Below are positions 20,136-29,028 of a stretch of DNA of 64,000 bases, piece by piece. Position 1 is the stretch's first letter. Each line of letters opens with the position of its first letter. A program made the translations under genes and the position numbers. Source of the DNA: Paraburkholderia bryophila (GTDB lineage Bacteria > Pseudomonadota > Gammaproteobacteria > Burkholderiales > Burkholderiaceae); the NCBI RefSeq assembly GCF_013409255.1, contig NZ_JACCAS010000002.1, positions 1,302,001 through 1,366,000 of the forward strand, in the 5' to 3' direction. The notes beneath the pieces were generated by a model. The model saw nothing but the letters and a program-made list of their open reading frames with translations, did no database searches and had not been told where the DNA came from.

Positions 20136-20780
20136 TTAGCAACAATCCCACGCCGAACCGCGAATCACGCTGCAAAAATTTCCCGGCCGGAACGACGGAT
20201 CTTTATCCACGATAACGTCGGCTTTGACGTTCCCAAAAGTCGTCTCGGGCTTATGTTTGATTCCGTCGTAGAAAGCCTGGATGATGTCTTCCTTGAAATT
20301 TCCGCCACGCGGATGCTCACGCACTACCTGCTGCCGCTCGGCATCGCTGTACTGCGAATATGTCAATCCGAGCACGTCCATTTCCACACCGGCAGTCACG
20401 AGAGCAACGACCGGGTGCATGTGTTGAGGAATGCCCGGCGTGGTATGCAATGCAATCGCTGTCCATACAGTGTCGATGTCTTGCTGCGATATGCCATGTG
20501 TCTTCAGAAAATCGCGCGCGGCATTCGCCCCATCCACTTCGAATCGCTCGTCCCGGCTGCTGTGTTTGTGCGTCAGACCCATGTCATGGAACATGCAGCC
20601 GCAGTACAACAACTCCGGGTCGAACTTCAGGCCCCGCTGTTTTCCGGCCAATGCACCGAAGTAGTAGACGCGACTGGAATGGTGGAACAACAAAGGCGAA
20701 GCAGTGTCCCTTACCAGCTCGGTTATTTCGCGCGCTATCTTGCTGTCGGGAATTGAAATTCCGTCAACGTTGAAACTCAT
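20136..20780 (-). CDS. HD domain protein, cyanamide hydratase-like
   Basis: 214-residue metal-dependent HD-domain protein. The metal ligands are visible as H34 (FHHSSRVYYFG), H65-D66 (CMFHDMG) and a later histidine pair in WTAIALHTTPGIPQH. The arrangement (FHHSSRVYYFGAL, ELLYCGCMFHDMGLTHKHSS, RFEVDGANAARDFL) is that of the cyanamide hydratase/Ddi2-like branch of HD proteins, many of which are only annotated by homology. The ATG at 20780 follows AGGAGATCACCC; the 323-residue frame from 21107 runs into the catalase gene. It is the downstream neighbour of the catalase gene on the same strand, 160 bases away. Confidence 0.85.
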   Translation of the reverse strand: MSFNVDGISIPDSKIAREITELVRDTASPLLFHHSSRVYYFGALAGKQRGLKFDPELLYCGCMFHDMGLTHKHSSRDERFEVDGANAARDFLKTHGISQQDIDTVWTAIALHTTPGIPQHMHPVVALVTAGVEMDVLGLTYSQYSDAERQQVVREHPRGGNFKEDIIQAFYDGIKHKPETTFGNVKADVIVDKDPSFRPGNFCSVIRGSAWDCC

Positions 20781-20940
20781 GGGTGATCTCCTGATAAGTG
20801 AACTGGCGTTGGTTGCGGCTGAAGCTCGAACCCCTGCGCCGTCCGCGCGTGGGTTCGAGCAAGCGGATAAGAGAGTGAACTCATCTCCCCACCGGCGTGG
20901 GAAGAAGCTTGAGATCCGACTATCAGCTATTCGGATCCGC

Positions 20941-22419
20941 TTAAAGCTCCGGCTCGGAACGGACGGCCGTTGTACCTGGTGCGTTGAGCGACTCCAGTGC
21001 CAGACGAACTCCCACCCCGTACGCAGCATCAGCTCGGGTGCAATGCTCGATATGCAACTCACGGATTGGCGTCGATACGCCGTGCATGGCCCGAGCCGTG
21101 TTCTCAAACAGAACCGTCTGTTGCTCGCGTGACATTAGACGGAACAGATCGCCCGGCTGCGAAAAGTAATCATCGTCGACCCTGTGATTCCAATGGTCGG
21201 CAGCACCCTCGATAGACAAAGGTGGCTCGCTAAAGTCAGGCTGGTCGAGCCATGCTCCCCGAGTGTTCGGGTTATACGAGGTGGTGCCGCCTTTGTTCCC
21301 GTCAACTCTCAAAACACCATCACGGTGGTAGCTGTTGTAGTGCGTCGCGGCACGCGGCGAGTTGACCGGGATCTGATGATGATTGACGGTGAGACGGTAG
21401 CGCTGCGCATCGCCATACGAGAACAGACGGCCTTGCAGCATCTTGTCGGGAGAGAAGCTGATGCCCGGGACAACGTTCGCCGGATTGAACGCCGCCTGCT
21501 CTACGTCTGCAAACCAGTTTTCAGCGTTCACGTTTAGCTCGAACTCTCCGACCTCTATCAACGGGTAGTCCTTCTTTGACCAGACCTTCGTCAGATCGAA
21601 AGGATTCACCTTGCAATTCGCTGCTTCGTGTTCGGGCATGATCTGGAAGTACATCTTCCAACGCGGAAATTCCTTGCGTTCGATCGCCTCATACAGATCG
21701 CGATGATGTGTTTCGCGGTCGGCGCCGACTACTTCGACCGCCTCTGCGTCCGTCATATTTTCCACCCCCTGCTGGGTACGCATATGAAACTTGACCCAGA
21801 AGCGCTCGTTACTGGAATTGATCAGGCTAAACGTGTGGCTACCGTAACCGTGCATATGACGATACGTACGCGGAATCCCACGATCGCTCATCACGATGGT
21901 GACCTGATGGAATGACTCTGGAAGCTGCGTCCAAAAGTCCCAATTCCCCTCGGCACTGCGCAGACCCGTTCGCGGATCACGCTTAACCGCGTGGTTGAGG
22001 TCCGGAAATTTGAGAGGATCACGCAGGAAGAACACCGGGGTGTTATTCCCTACCAGATCCCAGTTCCCTTCCTCGGTATAAAACTTGAGGGCGAAGCCAC
22101 GAATATCACGCTCGGCATCAGCGGCGCCACGTTCGCCCGCAACCGTCGAGAACCGGGCGAACATCTCGGTGGTCTTCCCAACCTCGGAGAAGATCTTTGC
22201 ACGCGTATATTTTGTAACGTCGTGAGTCACGGTAAATTTTCCGAACGCACCCGAACCTTTCGCATGCATACGCCGTTCAGGTATCACTTCACGATCGAAG
22301 TGTGCGAGTTTCTCGAGAAACCAGACATCCTGAAGCAGAGCCGGTCCACGAGGCCCCGCGGTCATCGTGTTTTGATTGTCTGGCACCGGTGCGCCGAACG
22401 CAGTCGTCAGCTTGCTCAT
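20941..22419 (-). CDS. Catalase, small-subunit monofunctional type
   Basis: 492-residue haem catalase that splits hydrogen peroxide, of the small-subunit clade (no C-terminal flavodoxin-like domain). Visible features: catalytic histidine H52 in [13 protein letters not shown], the [21 protein letters not shown] region, the asparagine in [10 protein letters not shown], and the haem-ligand tyrosine in [12 protein letters not shown]. The ATG at 22419 has AGGAG upstream. Probably transcribed together with the HD-domain gene. No OxyR-like gene is near. Confidence 0.96.
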   Translation of the reverse strand: MSKLTTAFGAPVPDNQNTMTAGPRGPALLQDVWFLEKLAHFDREVIPERRMHAKGSGAFGKFTVTHDVTKYTRAKIFSEVGKTTEMFARFSTVAGERGAADAERDIRGFALKFYTEEGNWDLVGNNTPVFFLRDPLKFPDLNHAVKRDPRTGLRSAEGNWDFWTQLPESFHQVTIVMSDRGIPRTYRHMHGYGSHTFSLINSSNERFWVKFHMRTQQGVENMTDAEAVEVVGADRETHHRDLYEAIERKEFPRWKMYFQIMPEHEAANCKVNPFDLTKVWSKKDYPLIEVGEFELNVNAENWFADVEQAAFNPANVVPGISFSPDKMLQGRLFSYGDAQRYRLTVNHHQIPVNSPRAATHYNSYHRDGVLRVDGNKGGTTSYNPNTRGAWLDQPDFSEPPLSIEGAADHWNHRVDDDYFSQPGDLFRLMSREQQTVLFENTARAMHGVSTPIRELHIEHCTRADAAYGVGVRLALESLNAPGTTAVRSEPEL

Positions 22420-23000
22420 CAACATTCTCCTAGGGTTCAAGTTGGCGTGAACTATCGTTTCTCTGTGGGGATACGCTCATGGAACTACTTGATATGAGGG
22501 ACGGGAAAGGTGATCGCGGAACCACCGCCGTGCCTCAAAAAATCTCACGGGCACGCCGGAACACACATCGAACGGCCTTCAAACCGATCGCGAGGACCGA
22601 ATGACTACGGCGCTATTGCATAGTCCAATCTTGCCGCAAATGGATGGCGGATGACATAGCAGGACGGCCCATGTTCCGGGACACCAAAAAATCCGTTCCG
22701 CGTAGAGATATTGGTCTTCGTGGGGAACGGATAACGTGATCACATCCGCTCGCGCGAGCTGCATGAGTATGAAAGATGGAGATCTGTCGGCACGGACAGC
22801 TCGGCGATCGGATGTCGGACCTCACAGTCGTGTGAAAGTAAAGACCACAGCGCTGCTCTCGAACTGACGACGTCAGCGCTCCGCCCTACGACGGATGGAC
22901 ACTGACATATGCACTTGTCGCTGTCGGGACGCTCTGAACGCGAGACTGTCGCGTTCGAGCATTGGCTATCGAACGATGGAACCTAAATGGATTGGATGTT
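22420..23000. other. Intergenic between divergent catalase and SDR genes
   Basis: 581 bases with no convincing gene. It carries a perfect 9-bp inverted repeat ATCCGTTCC (22691-22699) / GGAACGGAT (22724-22732) separated by 24 bases, possibly regulatory. Confidence 0.5.
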
Positions 23001-23762
23001 ATGAAACTTACTGAAAACACAATCTTCATTACCGGCGCAACGTCTGGAATCGGTCGCGCGCTCGCCGAAGCTTTGCATCGCAAGGGCAATAAAGTCATCA
23101 TTAGCGGACGCCGAAAAGCCCTGCTGGATGAAGTTGCTGCGGCAAACCCCGGGATCGACACCGTTCAGATGGACGTCACAGACTCCGCTCAAATCGCCGA
23201 CGTGGCGAAAGACCTGATCAAAAAGTTTCCGTCCCTCAACGTCGTTATCAACAACGCCGGGATCATGCCGCTGGACGATGTAACGGGACCGCTAAACGAC
23301 GCCGAGTCGATTCACCTGATCAACACAAACCTGCTTGGACCGGCTCGCATAAGCGGCGCGTTTGTCGAACACCTGAAGAAGCAGCCCGAGGCTTACATCA
23401 TCAACACCAGTTCGGCGTTGGCCTACATTCCGTTCTCCGTTGCGGCACTGTATTCAGCAACAAAGGCGGCGATTCATTCTTACTCGCTTTCCCAGCGTTT
23501 TGCATTGCGTGACACGTCGGTACGGGTACTTGAGATCGCACCACCATGGGTTGATACGGATCTGGTCTTCAAGAGCGGAGACCCACGTGCAATGCCGCTT
23601 GAGGTGTTCATCGAAGAAACGATGGCGCTGCTGGAAGATGCGACTACTGAGGTCACGGTAGGCACTGGCAAGCAACTCAGAGATGCCGCTGGTCCCAACG
23701 AACATGGCTTTGTGAATCATCTGAACCAGATGATTGCCGATAGTCCCTTGCCGACCGCCTGA
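23001..23762 (+). CDS. Short-chain dehydrogenase/reductase
   Basis: 253-residue classical SDR. The cofactor motif TGATSGIG is at residues 11-18, NNAG follows in the middle, and the catalytic Ser-Tyr-Lys is in the SSALAYIPFSVAALYSATKAA segment. SGRR after strand 2 suggests NADP(H) preference. It resembles the DltE-like or fungal-type SDR group. The start at 23001 gives the standard N-terminus although the ribosome site is weak (GGAT). Substrate unknown. Confidence 0.9.
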   Translation: MKLTENTIFITGATSGIGRALAEALHRKGNKVIISGRRKALLDEVAAANPGIDTVQMDVTDSAQIADVAKDLIKKFPSLNVVINNAGIMPLDDVTGPLNDAESIHLINTNLLGPARISGAFVEHLKKQPEAYIINTSSALAYIPFSVAALYSATKAAIHSYSLSQRFALRDTSVRVLEIAPPWVDTDLVFKSGDPRAMPLEVFIEETMALLEDATTEVTVGTGKQLRDAAGPNEHGFVNHLNQMIADSPLPTA

Positions 23763-23906
23763 CGCACGCCGGAAGAAACATCGGCAGGCGAACAGCTGCA
23801 ACAACCTGCTCTGTCGCCTGCTGCACTTGAAATGCGTCTGTCGCTTTTCGTGTTCCACGTTGTTTGCGCCGCACTTTGATTTCGCCTGCGCTCACGCTCA
23901 ATGAGA

Positions 23907-23941
23907 CCGGGGCCGCACGAACAGCATTCGTGCGGCCCCGG
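23907..23941. terminator. Large hairpin between convergent SDR and efflux genes
   Basis: Perfect inverted repeat: 15-base arm CCGGGGCCGCACGAA, loop CAGCA, complementary 15-base arm. It sits between the stops of the convergent SDR and RND pump genes. There is no T tract, so it may act as a transcript-stabilising or weak terminator structure. A degenerate copy exists at 41155-41183, part of the evidence for duplication of this region. Confidence 0.7.
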
Positions 23942-23960
23942 CATTTACGCTCCCGCCAGA

Positions 23961-26900
23961 TCAGGCATGGCTGCCGTCCGGCAGCGCCGGCGGCGGTTCC
24001 TGCGGGTGCGGCTCGATCACATGCGTGCCCGTCGGCGGTTCATCCTTCGGCGGCTTCACCTTGAACCAGATCGCGTACAGAGCAGGCAGGAACACCAGTG
24101 TGAGCACCGTGCCGACCGCTGTCCCGCCGATCAGCGTATAGGCCATCGACCCCCAGAACACCGACGTGGTCAGCGGAATGAACGCCAACACCGCCGCCAT
24201 CGCCGTCAGCAACACCGGCCGCGCACGCTGCACCGTCGCCTCCACCACTGCGTGGTATGGGTCCATCTTCTCGTCGTGCACGTTGTTGCGGATCTGCTCG
24301 ATCAGGATCAGCGTGTTGCGCATCAGAATCCCCGCAAGACCAATCAGGCCCAAAATCGCGTTGAAGCCGAACGGCTGGTGGAACAGCAGCAGCGTCGCCA
24401 CGGTCCCGATAATGCCCAGCGGACCGGTCAGGAACACCATCGCCATGGTCGGGAACGAGCGAGTCTGCACGATCAGCACCAGCAGGATCAACATCAGCAT
24501 CACCGGGAAAATCGGCGCGAGCGCCGCGTTCGCCTTGCCCGCCTCCTCGATGTTGCCGCCCATCTCGATCTTGTAGCCCGGTGGCAGTGCCGCGATGATC
24601 GGACCGAGCTGCTTCTCCACTTCCATCGACACCTGCGGCGGCTGCATCGTCTCGTCAATGTCGCCACGCACGGTGATCGTCGACAGTCGATCACGGCGAT
24701 GCAGGATCGGCTCCTCCGGACGCATCTCGATGTGCCCGATCTGGCTAATCGGCACCACCCGCCCATCGTGATTCACCAAGTTCATGCCCGACATCTTCGA
24801 CGGGTCCAGACGCGTGTCGCCGCCGCTACGTGCAACAAGCTCCACCGTCCGGATGTCCTCGCGCACCTGCGTGATCGGAATACCGGTGAGCAGGAACTGG
24901 ATCTGCTGCGAGGCATCCTCCGAACTCAGTCCAATCTGGTGCAGCCGGTCCTGGTCGAGCACGAAATGCAGCGTCGGCACCCGTTCCGCCCAGTCCTGAT
25001 TCACCTGGCGCATGTGCTTGTTCGCCTGCATCACCGCGAACACCCGTTGTGCAATCGCCCGAACCTGCGTCTGGTCCGGGCCCATCACGCGGAACTCTAC
25101 CGGGAAGCGCGTATAGGGGCCAAATACCAGTTGCGTCACCCGCACCCGGGCCTCCGGTGCCAAGCCATCGGCCACCGCCTGACGCATGCGCAGCTTCAGT
25201 TGCTCTCGCGTTTTGGCATCGGGCGTGAGCACGATGATCTTCGCGAACGACGGGTCCGGAAGCTCCGGGTTGTACGCGAGGAAGAAGCGTGGCGCGCCCT
25301 GGCCTATGTAGCTGGTGACGACTTTCGCCTCCGGCTGCTTCTTGAGCCACTGTTCAATCTCGACCGTTGCCTTGCGCGTCGCCTCGATGCTCGTACCTTC
25401 AGGCATCTGCACCTCGACCAGCACTTCGGGACGGTCCGACTCCGGGAAGAACTGCTGCTTCACCGCACCCATGCCAAGGATAGCCAGTACGAACAACACC
25501 ACCACCGTACCCGCCACCCAGAACTTGTGGTCCACACCGGCGCGCACCAGACGCCGCATGCGCTCGTACATCGGCGTGTGGTAGATCGAGTCGTAACCGT
25601 GCGCGAGCGGCTTGATATCCGGCAGCAACTTCACCCCGAGATAGGGCGTGAAAGTTTGTGCCCCGAGCCACGACGTGAGCAGCGCGAATGCCACGATCCA
25701 GAAGATGTTGCCCGCGTACTCACCCGCGGTCGAGCGTGCAAAGCCCACCGGCGTGAAGCCAATCACAATGGTCAGGGTCCCGGCCAGCATTGCCGGCGCC
25801 ACGTGGTTCCATGAATAGGTCGCCGCCCGTATCCGGTCGTAACCCTCCTCCATCTTCACCACCATCATTTCGATGGTGATGATGGCGTCGTCGACCAGCA
25901 ACCCCAGCGCAATGATCAGTGCCCCGAGTGTGATGCGGTCGAAGATGCGCCCCGTCACACTCATGATCACGAACACCACCGCGAGCGTAAGCGGCACGGC
26001 TGCGGCCACCACGATCCCCACGCGCCAGCCCAGACTCACGATGCTCACCAGCATCACCACGCCCAGCGCCACGAAGAACTTCAGCATGAACTCGTCGACG
26101 GCGTCCGCAATGTTCACGGCCTGATCGGTGATCTTGCTGAACTTGTAACCGACCGGCAACGACGCCGAGATCTTCGTCTGCTCCTGCTGCAGCGACTTGC
26201 CCAGCTCAAGACCGTTCCAGCCATCCTGCATCACCACGCCCAGCGCGAGCGACGGTACGCCGTTGTGACGGATCAGGAACGTCGCCGGGTCCTCGTAGCC
26301 GCGCGAAACCTCCGCGATGTCCGAGAGCTTGAGCGTGCGCCCCTTCGCCACAATCGGCGTGTCGCGGATTTTCTGCAGGTCGTTCAGTGCACCATCAAGC
26401 CGCGCATACACCTGCGGGCCGTTCGTGTCGATCGAGCCGGCCGGCGTCACCGCGTTCTCCTTCTGCAGCGCCCCGAACACATCCGCAGGATTTACCCCGA
26501 GGTTGGCAAGGCGCGCATACGAGAAGTTCACGAAGATGCGCTCGGGGCGCTCGCCCAGAATCGTCACCTTCTTGACGCCCGGCACTTTCAGCATGTCCTG
26601 ACGGATGCCTTCTGCTTCGCGCGTCAACAGTCGCGGCGGCAGGCCCGGCGCTTCGAGCGCGTACAGCGCGAAGGTCACGTCGGAATACTCGTCGTTGACG
26701 AACGGTCCAAGCACGCCCTGCGGCAGCTTCGCGCTTTCGTCAGAGAGTTTCTTGCGCGCCTGGTAGAACTGCTCGGGCACGTCCTTGGGCGGTGTGGTGT
26801 CCTTCAGTGTGAGCTGCATCAGCGCCAGACCCGGCCGCGTGATCGTTTCGACCCGGTCGTACCAGTCCAGCTCCTGCATGCGTTTCTCGAGCGGCTCGGC

Positions 26901-27098
26901 CACCAGGTCCTGCATCTCCTGCGCAGTCGCACCCGGCCACACTGCCGTCACCGTCAGCACCTTCACCGTGAACGCCGGGTCCTCGGCCCGTCCGAGCTTC
27001 AGGAACGTCAGCACCCCGGTCAGAACCAACGCAATGATCAGGAATAGCGTGACGGCCCGCTCCCGCACCGCTACCGCGGAGAGGTTAAAGCCGCTCAT
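23961..27098 (-). CDS. RND family efflux pump, inner-membrane permease
   Basis: 1045-residue proton-driven RND transporter of the AcrB/MexF superfamily, in the branch with a compact N-terminus (FNLSAVAVRERAVTLFLIIALV). Twelve membrane segments are visible in two halves (helix 1 then a periplasmic domain, helices 2-6; the same again). The proton-relay aspartates lie in the segment GLLVDDAIITIE of helix 4. The C-terminus is a proline-rich cytoplasmic tail. Its ATG overlaps the adaptor stop as ATGA, so the two are translationally coupled. Substrate unknown; TetR control and the paralogous locus suggest induction by a toxic organic compound. Confidence 0.95.
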   Translation of the reverse strand: MSGFNLSAVAVRERAVTLFLIIALVLTGVLTFLKLGRAEDPAFTVKVLTVTAVWPGATAQEMQDLVAEPLEKRMQELDWYDRVETITRPGLALMQLTLKDTTPPKDVPEQFYQARKKLSDESAKLPQGVLGPFVNDEYSDVTFALYALEAPGLPPRLLTREAEGIRQDMLKVPGVKKVTILGERPERIFVNFSYARLANLGVNPADVFGALQKENAVTPAGSIDTNGPQVYARLDGALNDLQKIRDTPIVAKGRTLKLSDIAEVSRGYEDPATFLIRHNGVPSLALGVVMQDGWNGLELGKSLQQEQTKISASLPVGYKFSKITDQAVNIADAVDEFMLKFFVALGVVMLVSIVSLGWRVGIVVAAAVPLTLAVVFVIMSVTGRIFDRITLGALIIALGLLVDDAIITIEMMVVKMEEGYDRIRAATYSWNHVAPAMLAGTLTIVIGFTPVGFARSTAGEYAGNIFWIVAFALLTSWLGAQTFTPYLGVKLLPDIKPLAHGYDSIYHTPMYERMRRLVRAGVDHKFWVAGTVVVLFVLAILGMGAVKQQFFPESDRPEVLVEVQMPEGTSIEATRKATVEIEQWLKKQPEAKVVTSYIGQGAPRFFLAYNPELPDPSFAKIIVLTPDAKTREQLKLRMRQAVADGLAPEARVRVTQLVFGPYTRFPVEFRVMGPDQTQVRAIAQRVFAVMQANKHMRQVNQDWAERVPTLHFVLDQDRLHQIGLSSEDASQQIQFLLTGIPITQVREDIRTVELVARSGGDTRLDPSKMSGMNLVNHDGRVVPISQIGHIEMRPEEPILHRRDRLSTITVRGDIDETMQPPQVSMEVEKQLGPIIAALPPGYKIEMGGNIEEAGKANAALAPIFPVMLMLILLVLIVQTRSFPTMAMVFLTGPLGIIGTVATLLLFHQPFGFNAILGLIGLAGILMRNTLILIEQIRNNVHDEKMDPYHAVVEATVQRARPVLLTAMAAVLAFIPLTTSVFWGSMAYTLIGGTAVGTVLTLVFLPALYAIWFKVKPPKDEPPTGTHVIEPHPQEPPPALPDGSHA

Positions 27099-28228
27099 TT
27101 TGTGTCCCCTTGCGCGTCGGGACTGCCGCTTACGTCAGCACTTCCTTCCGTCCACTGTTGCGTAGCAACCCTGACCTGCTCGCCATCGGTCAACTGATGG
27201 GCGCCGAGAGCCACGACCTTCTGGCCAGCAGAAAGACCCGAAGCCACAGTGGCGGTCTCGGAACCGGCAGAGCGAACCTGGACGGGGCGATATGTCAAAT
27301 GCCCATCGCCTCCGATCAACCATACGCCCGGGCCTTTTCCGCGGTCCAGAATTGCGCCTAGCGGGACAACCATTTCGTTCGCGTTGTCGGCTCGCTGCAG
27401 GCTAACCGTTACTGTCGCGCCAAAGGGCGCGTCCGCGGCAGCTCCGCTGAGCACATAGCGAGCGGCATAGGTTCGCGTGAGTGGGTCGGCCGCGTGAGAC
27501 AACTCTCGCAGCTTCGCGGGGAAGCCCCCCTTGCCGTCGCCGCCGTACAGCGACGCCATCGCGCCAGAACCGAGCTCCGGACGGACCATTTCAGGCAACG
27601 TAACAAGCGCCTCGCGCGGACCGTCCTGAGCCAGTACGAGCACCGTCTGGCCTGCGTTCACGACCTGCCCTGCATCCGTGTTCCGGCTAAGCACGACGCC
27701 GTCGACGTCAGCCCTGAGGATCGCGTACTCGTCTGCATTACGAGCAAGCCCGGACTGCGCCTGCGCCGCCGCGAGTTGCGCCTTTGCGCTGCGCGCCGCT
27801 TCAACTGCCAGATCGTAGTCCTGCGCAGAGACCGCACCCTGCTGCACCAGACCTTGCAGTCGCGCGAGATCGGCGTCGGCCTTGGCTGAGCGTGCATGCG
27901 CCGCGTCGACTGCGCCCTGCTGGGCGGTAACTCCCAGTACGAGATCGTTCGGGTCGAGCCGCATCAATGGATCGCCTCGATGCACGTGCTGACCGACGTC
28001 GACATAACGACGGATGATCTTGCCACCGACCCGAAATCCAAGGTCGCTCTCCACCCTGGCGGCAATGACCCCGGTAAAGCTACGATCGGAAGTTCCCGCA
28101 GGCCTCACTGTAAAAGACTCCACGAGCGGCGGCCCGGTACGCGGATCGGCGGGGTGCGACTGGCTGCAGCCTGCAAGTACCCCGACAACGCCAAGTGTCG
28201 CAGCCCGGCGCAAAACGTACATGTGCAT
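27095..28228 (-). CDS. RND efflux periplasmic adaptor (membrane fusion) lipoprotein
   Basis: About 377 residues. An N-terminal signal with a lipobox (GVLAGC near residues 15-20) predicts a lipid-anchored periplasmic protein. The body has the biotinyl-lipoyl part (GGKIIRRYVDVGQHVHRGDPLMRLDP), a coiled-coil hairpin (ARSAKADADLARLQGLVQQGAVSAQDYDLA) and the returning barrel (LRADVDGVVLSRNTDAGQVVNAGQ), in the order typical for HlyD/AcrA proteins. I take the ATG at 28228 with GGAG upstream. It precedes the pump gene and has a TetR-type operator just upstream (28276-28299). Confidence 0.93.
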   Translation of the reverse strand: MHMYVLRRAATLGVVGVLAGCSQSHPADPRTGPPLVESFTVRPAGTSDRSFTGVIAARVESDLGFRVGGKIIRRYVDVGQHVHRGDPLMRLDPNDLVLGVTAQQGAVDAAHARSAKADADLARLQGLVQQGAVSAQDYDLAVEAARSAKAQLAAAQAQSGLARNADEYAILRADVDGVVLSRNTDAGQVVNAGQTVLVLAQDGPREALVTLPEMVRPELGSGAMASLYGGDGKGGFPAKLRELSHAADPLTRTYAARYVLSGAAADAPFGATVTVSLQRADNANEMVVPLGAILDRGKGPGVWLIGGDGHLTYRPVQVRSAGSETATVASGLSAGQKVVALGAHQLTDGEQVRVATQQWTEGSADVSGSPDAQGDTK

Positions 28229-28275
28229 GATGGCGCTCCATCCAAGAATGAGATAAAGCGACATTTTGTTGTTGA

Positions 28276-28299
28276 GTTACGTATGTGTCAACTCGTAAC
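28276..28299. promoter_or_regulatory. TetR-type operator A, upstream of adaptor-pump operon
   Basis: GTTAC, 14 bases, GTAAC; the arms extend to AGTTACG / CGTAACT. Located 48-71 bases before the adaptor start and just past the stop of the TetR gene. The same architecture occurs at 28981, 41316 and 42027. Confidence 0.75.
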
Positions 28300-28307
28300 T
28301 TGAAAAC

Positions 28308-28943
28308 TTAAGGGGCAAGGCTGCGTAAAATGAGACTCGCCACGGCAGCCAGCGCGGTCTCCAGTTGCTCACGCGAGCGATACTGCAAGGCGACCGGGTG
28401 CGAAAACAGTCGAAGCCCCTCGGCAATACCTGCCGCCACCTCATCGAGCGGCGTCTTTCGCTCGAACTCTCCGGACTCTCGCCCCGCTTGCACCAACTCC
28501 CGCGCCATGGATTGAAGCGCGACTTCGTGAGCGGTCGCGGCACTCCAGGATTCTTCCATTGCGGAGATCACCAATTCGTGCAATCGCGTGCCGTCGAAAA
28601 AAATCGCAAGACTTCGCTCCAACGCAAGCTGCATGAACCGGCGCAGCCGGTGGGTCGCGGCGCCTGGCCCGTCGACGACCTGCCGCAACTCGGCGTCCAT
28701 CTGACCGAGCACCGTCGCAGACACCGCTTCCCCAATGGCCTGCTTCGACCTGAAAAACCGATAGAGGTACGTGCTGGATACGCCGATAGCCTTGCCGAGA
28801 TCCGCCACCGAGGTTTTGCGGTACCCGTACAGACGAAAATGCTCGTCCGCCGCCGCAATGATCTGGTGGCGCCGTTCATGGTCCGCGCTGCCGCGCTGCC
28901 CCGAGGTCGGCGACTCGGGCGGCCGGTTGGGTGATTTGTTCAT
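28308..28943 (-). CDS. TetR family repressor of the efflux system
   Basis: 211-residue regulator. N-terminal helix-turn-helix: TSVADLGKAIGVSSTYLYRFFRSKQAIGEAV at about residues 44-75. The C-terminal ligand domain is helical and normal in length. It sits between the adaptor gene (same strand) and the divergently transcribed outer-membrane factor gene, and GTTAC-N14-GTAAC sites lie on both sides, so it very likely represses all three efflux genes and itself. It is a close paralogue of the protein at 41355 (most of the DNA-binding domain identical). Confidence 0.93.
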   Translation of the reverse strand: MNKSPNRPPESPTSGQRGSADHERRHQIIAAADEHFRLYGYRKTSVADLGKAIGVSSTYLYRFFRSKQAIGEAVSATVLGQMDAELRQVVDGPGAATHRLRRFMQLALERSLAIFFDGTRLHELVISAMEESWSAATAHEVALQSMARELVQAGRESGEFERKTPLDEVAAGIAEGLRLFSHPVALQYRSREQLETALAAVASLILRSLAP

Positions 28944-28980
28944 GCACCGGATTATGACGTCAATCAGACGTTGACAGGAA

Positions 28981-29004
28981 GTTACTATTTGTTGAACATG
29001 TAAC
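28981..29004. promoter_or_regulatory. TetR-type operator B, between TetR gene and outer-membrane factor gene
   Basis: AAGTTAC, 14 bases, GTAACTT (core GTTAC/GTAAC at 28981-29004). It lies in the 85-base divergent gap, 25 bases before the outer-membrane factor start, where a bound repressor would block both promoters. Confidence 0.78.
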
Positions 29005-29028
29005 TTTCCTGTTCGGTGTTAACTTGTC

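Noticed and set aside
23901..25814. A 637-residue open frame on the plus strand
   Set aside because: It is antisense to the RND pump gene, extremely rich in arginine and histidine, and results from the codon bias of the real gene on the other strand.
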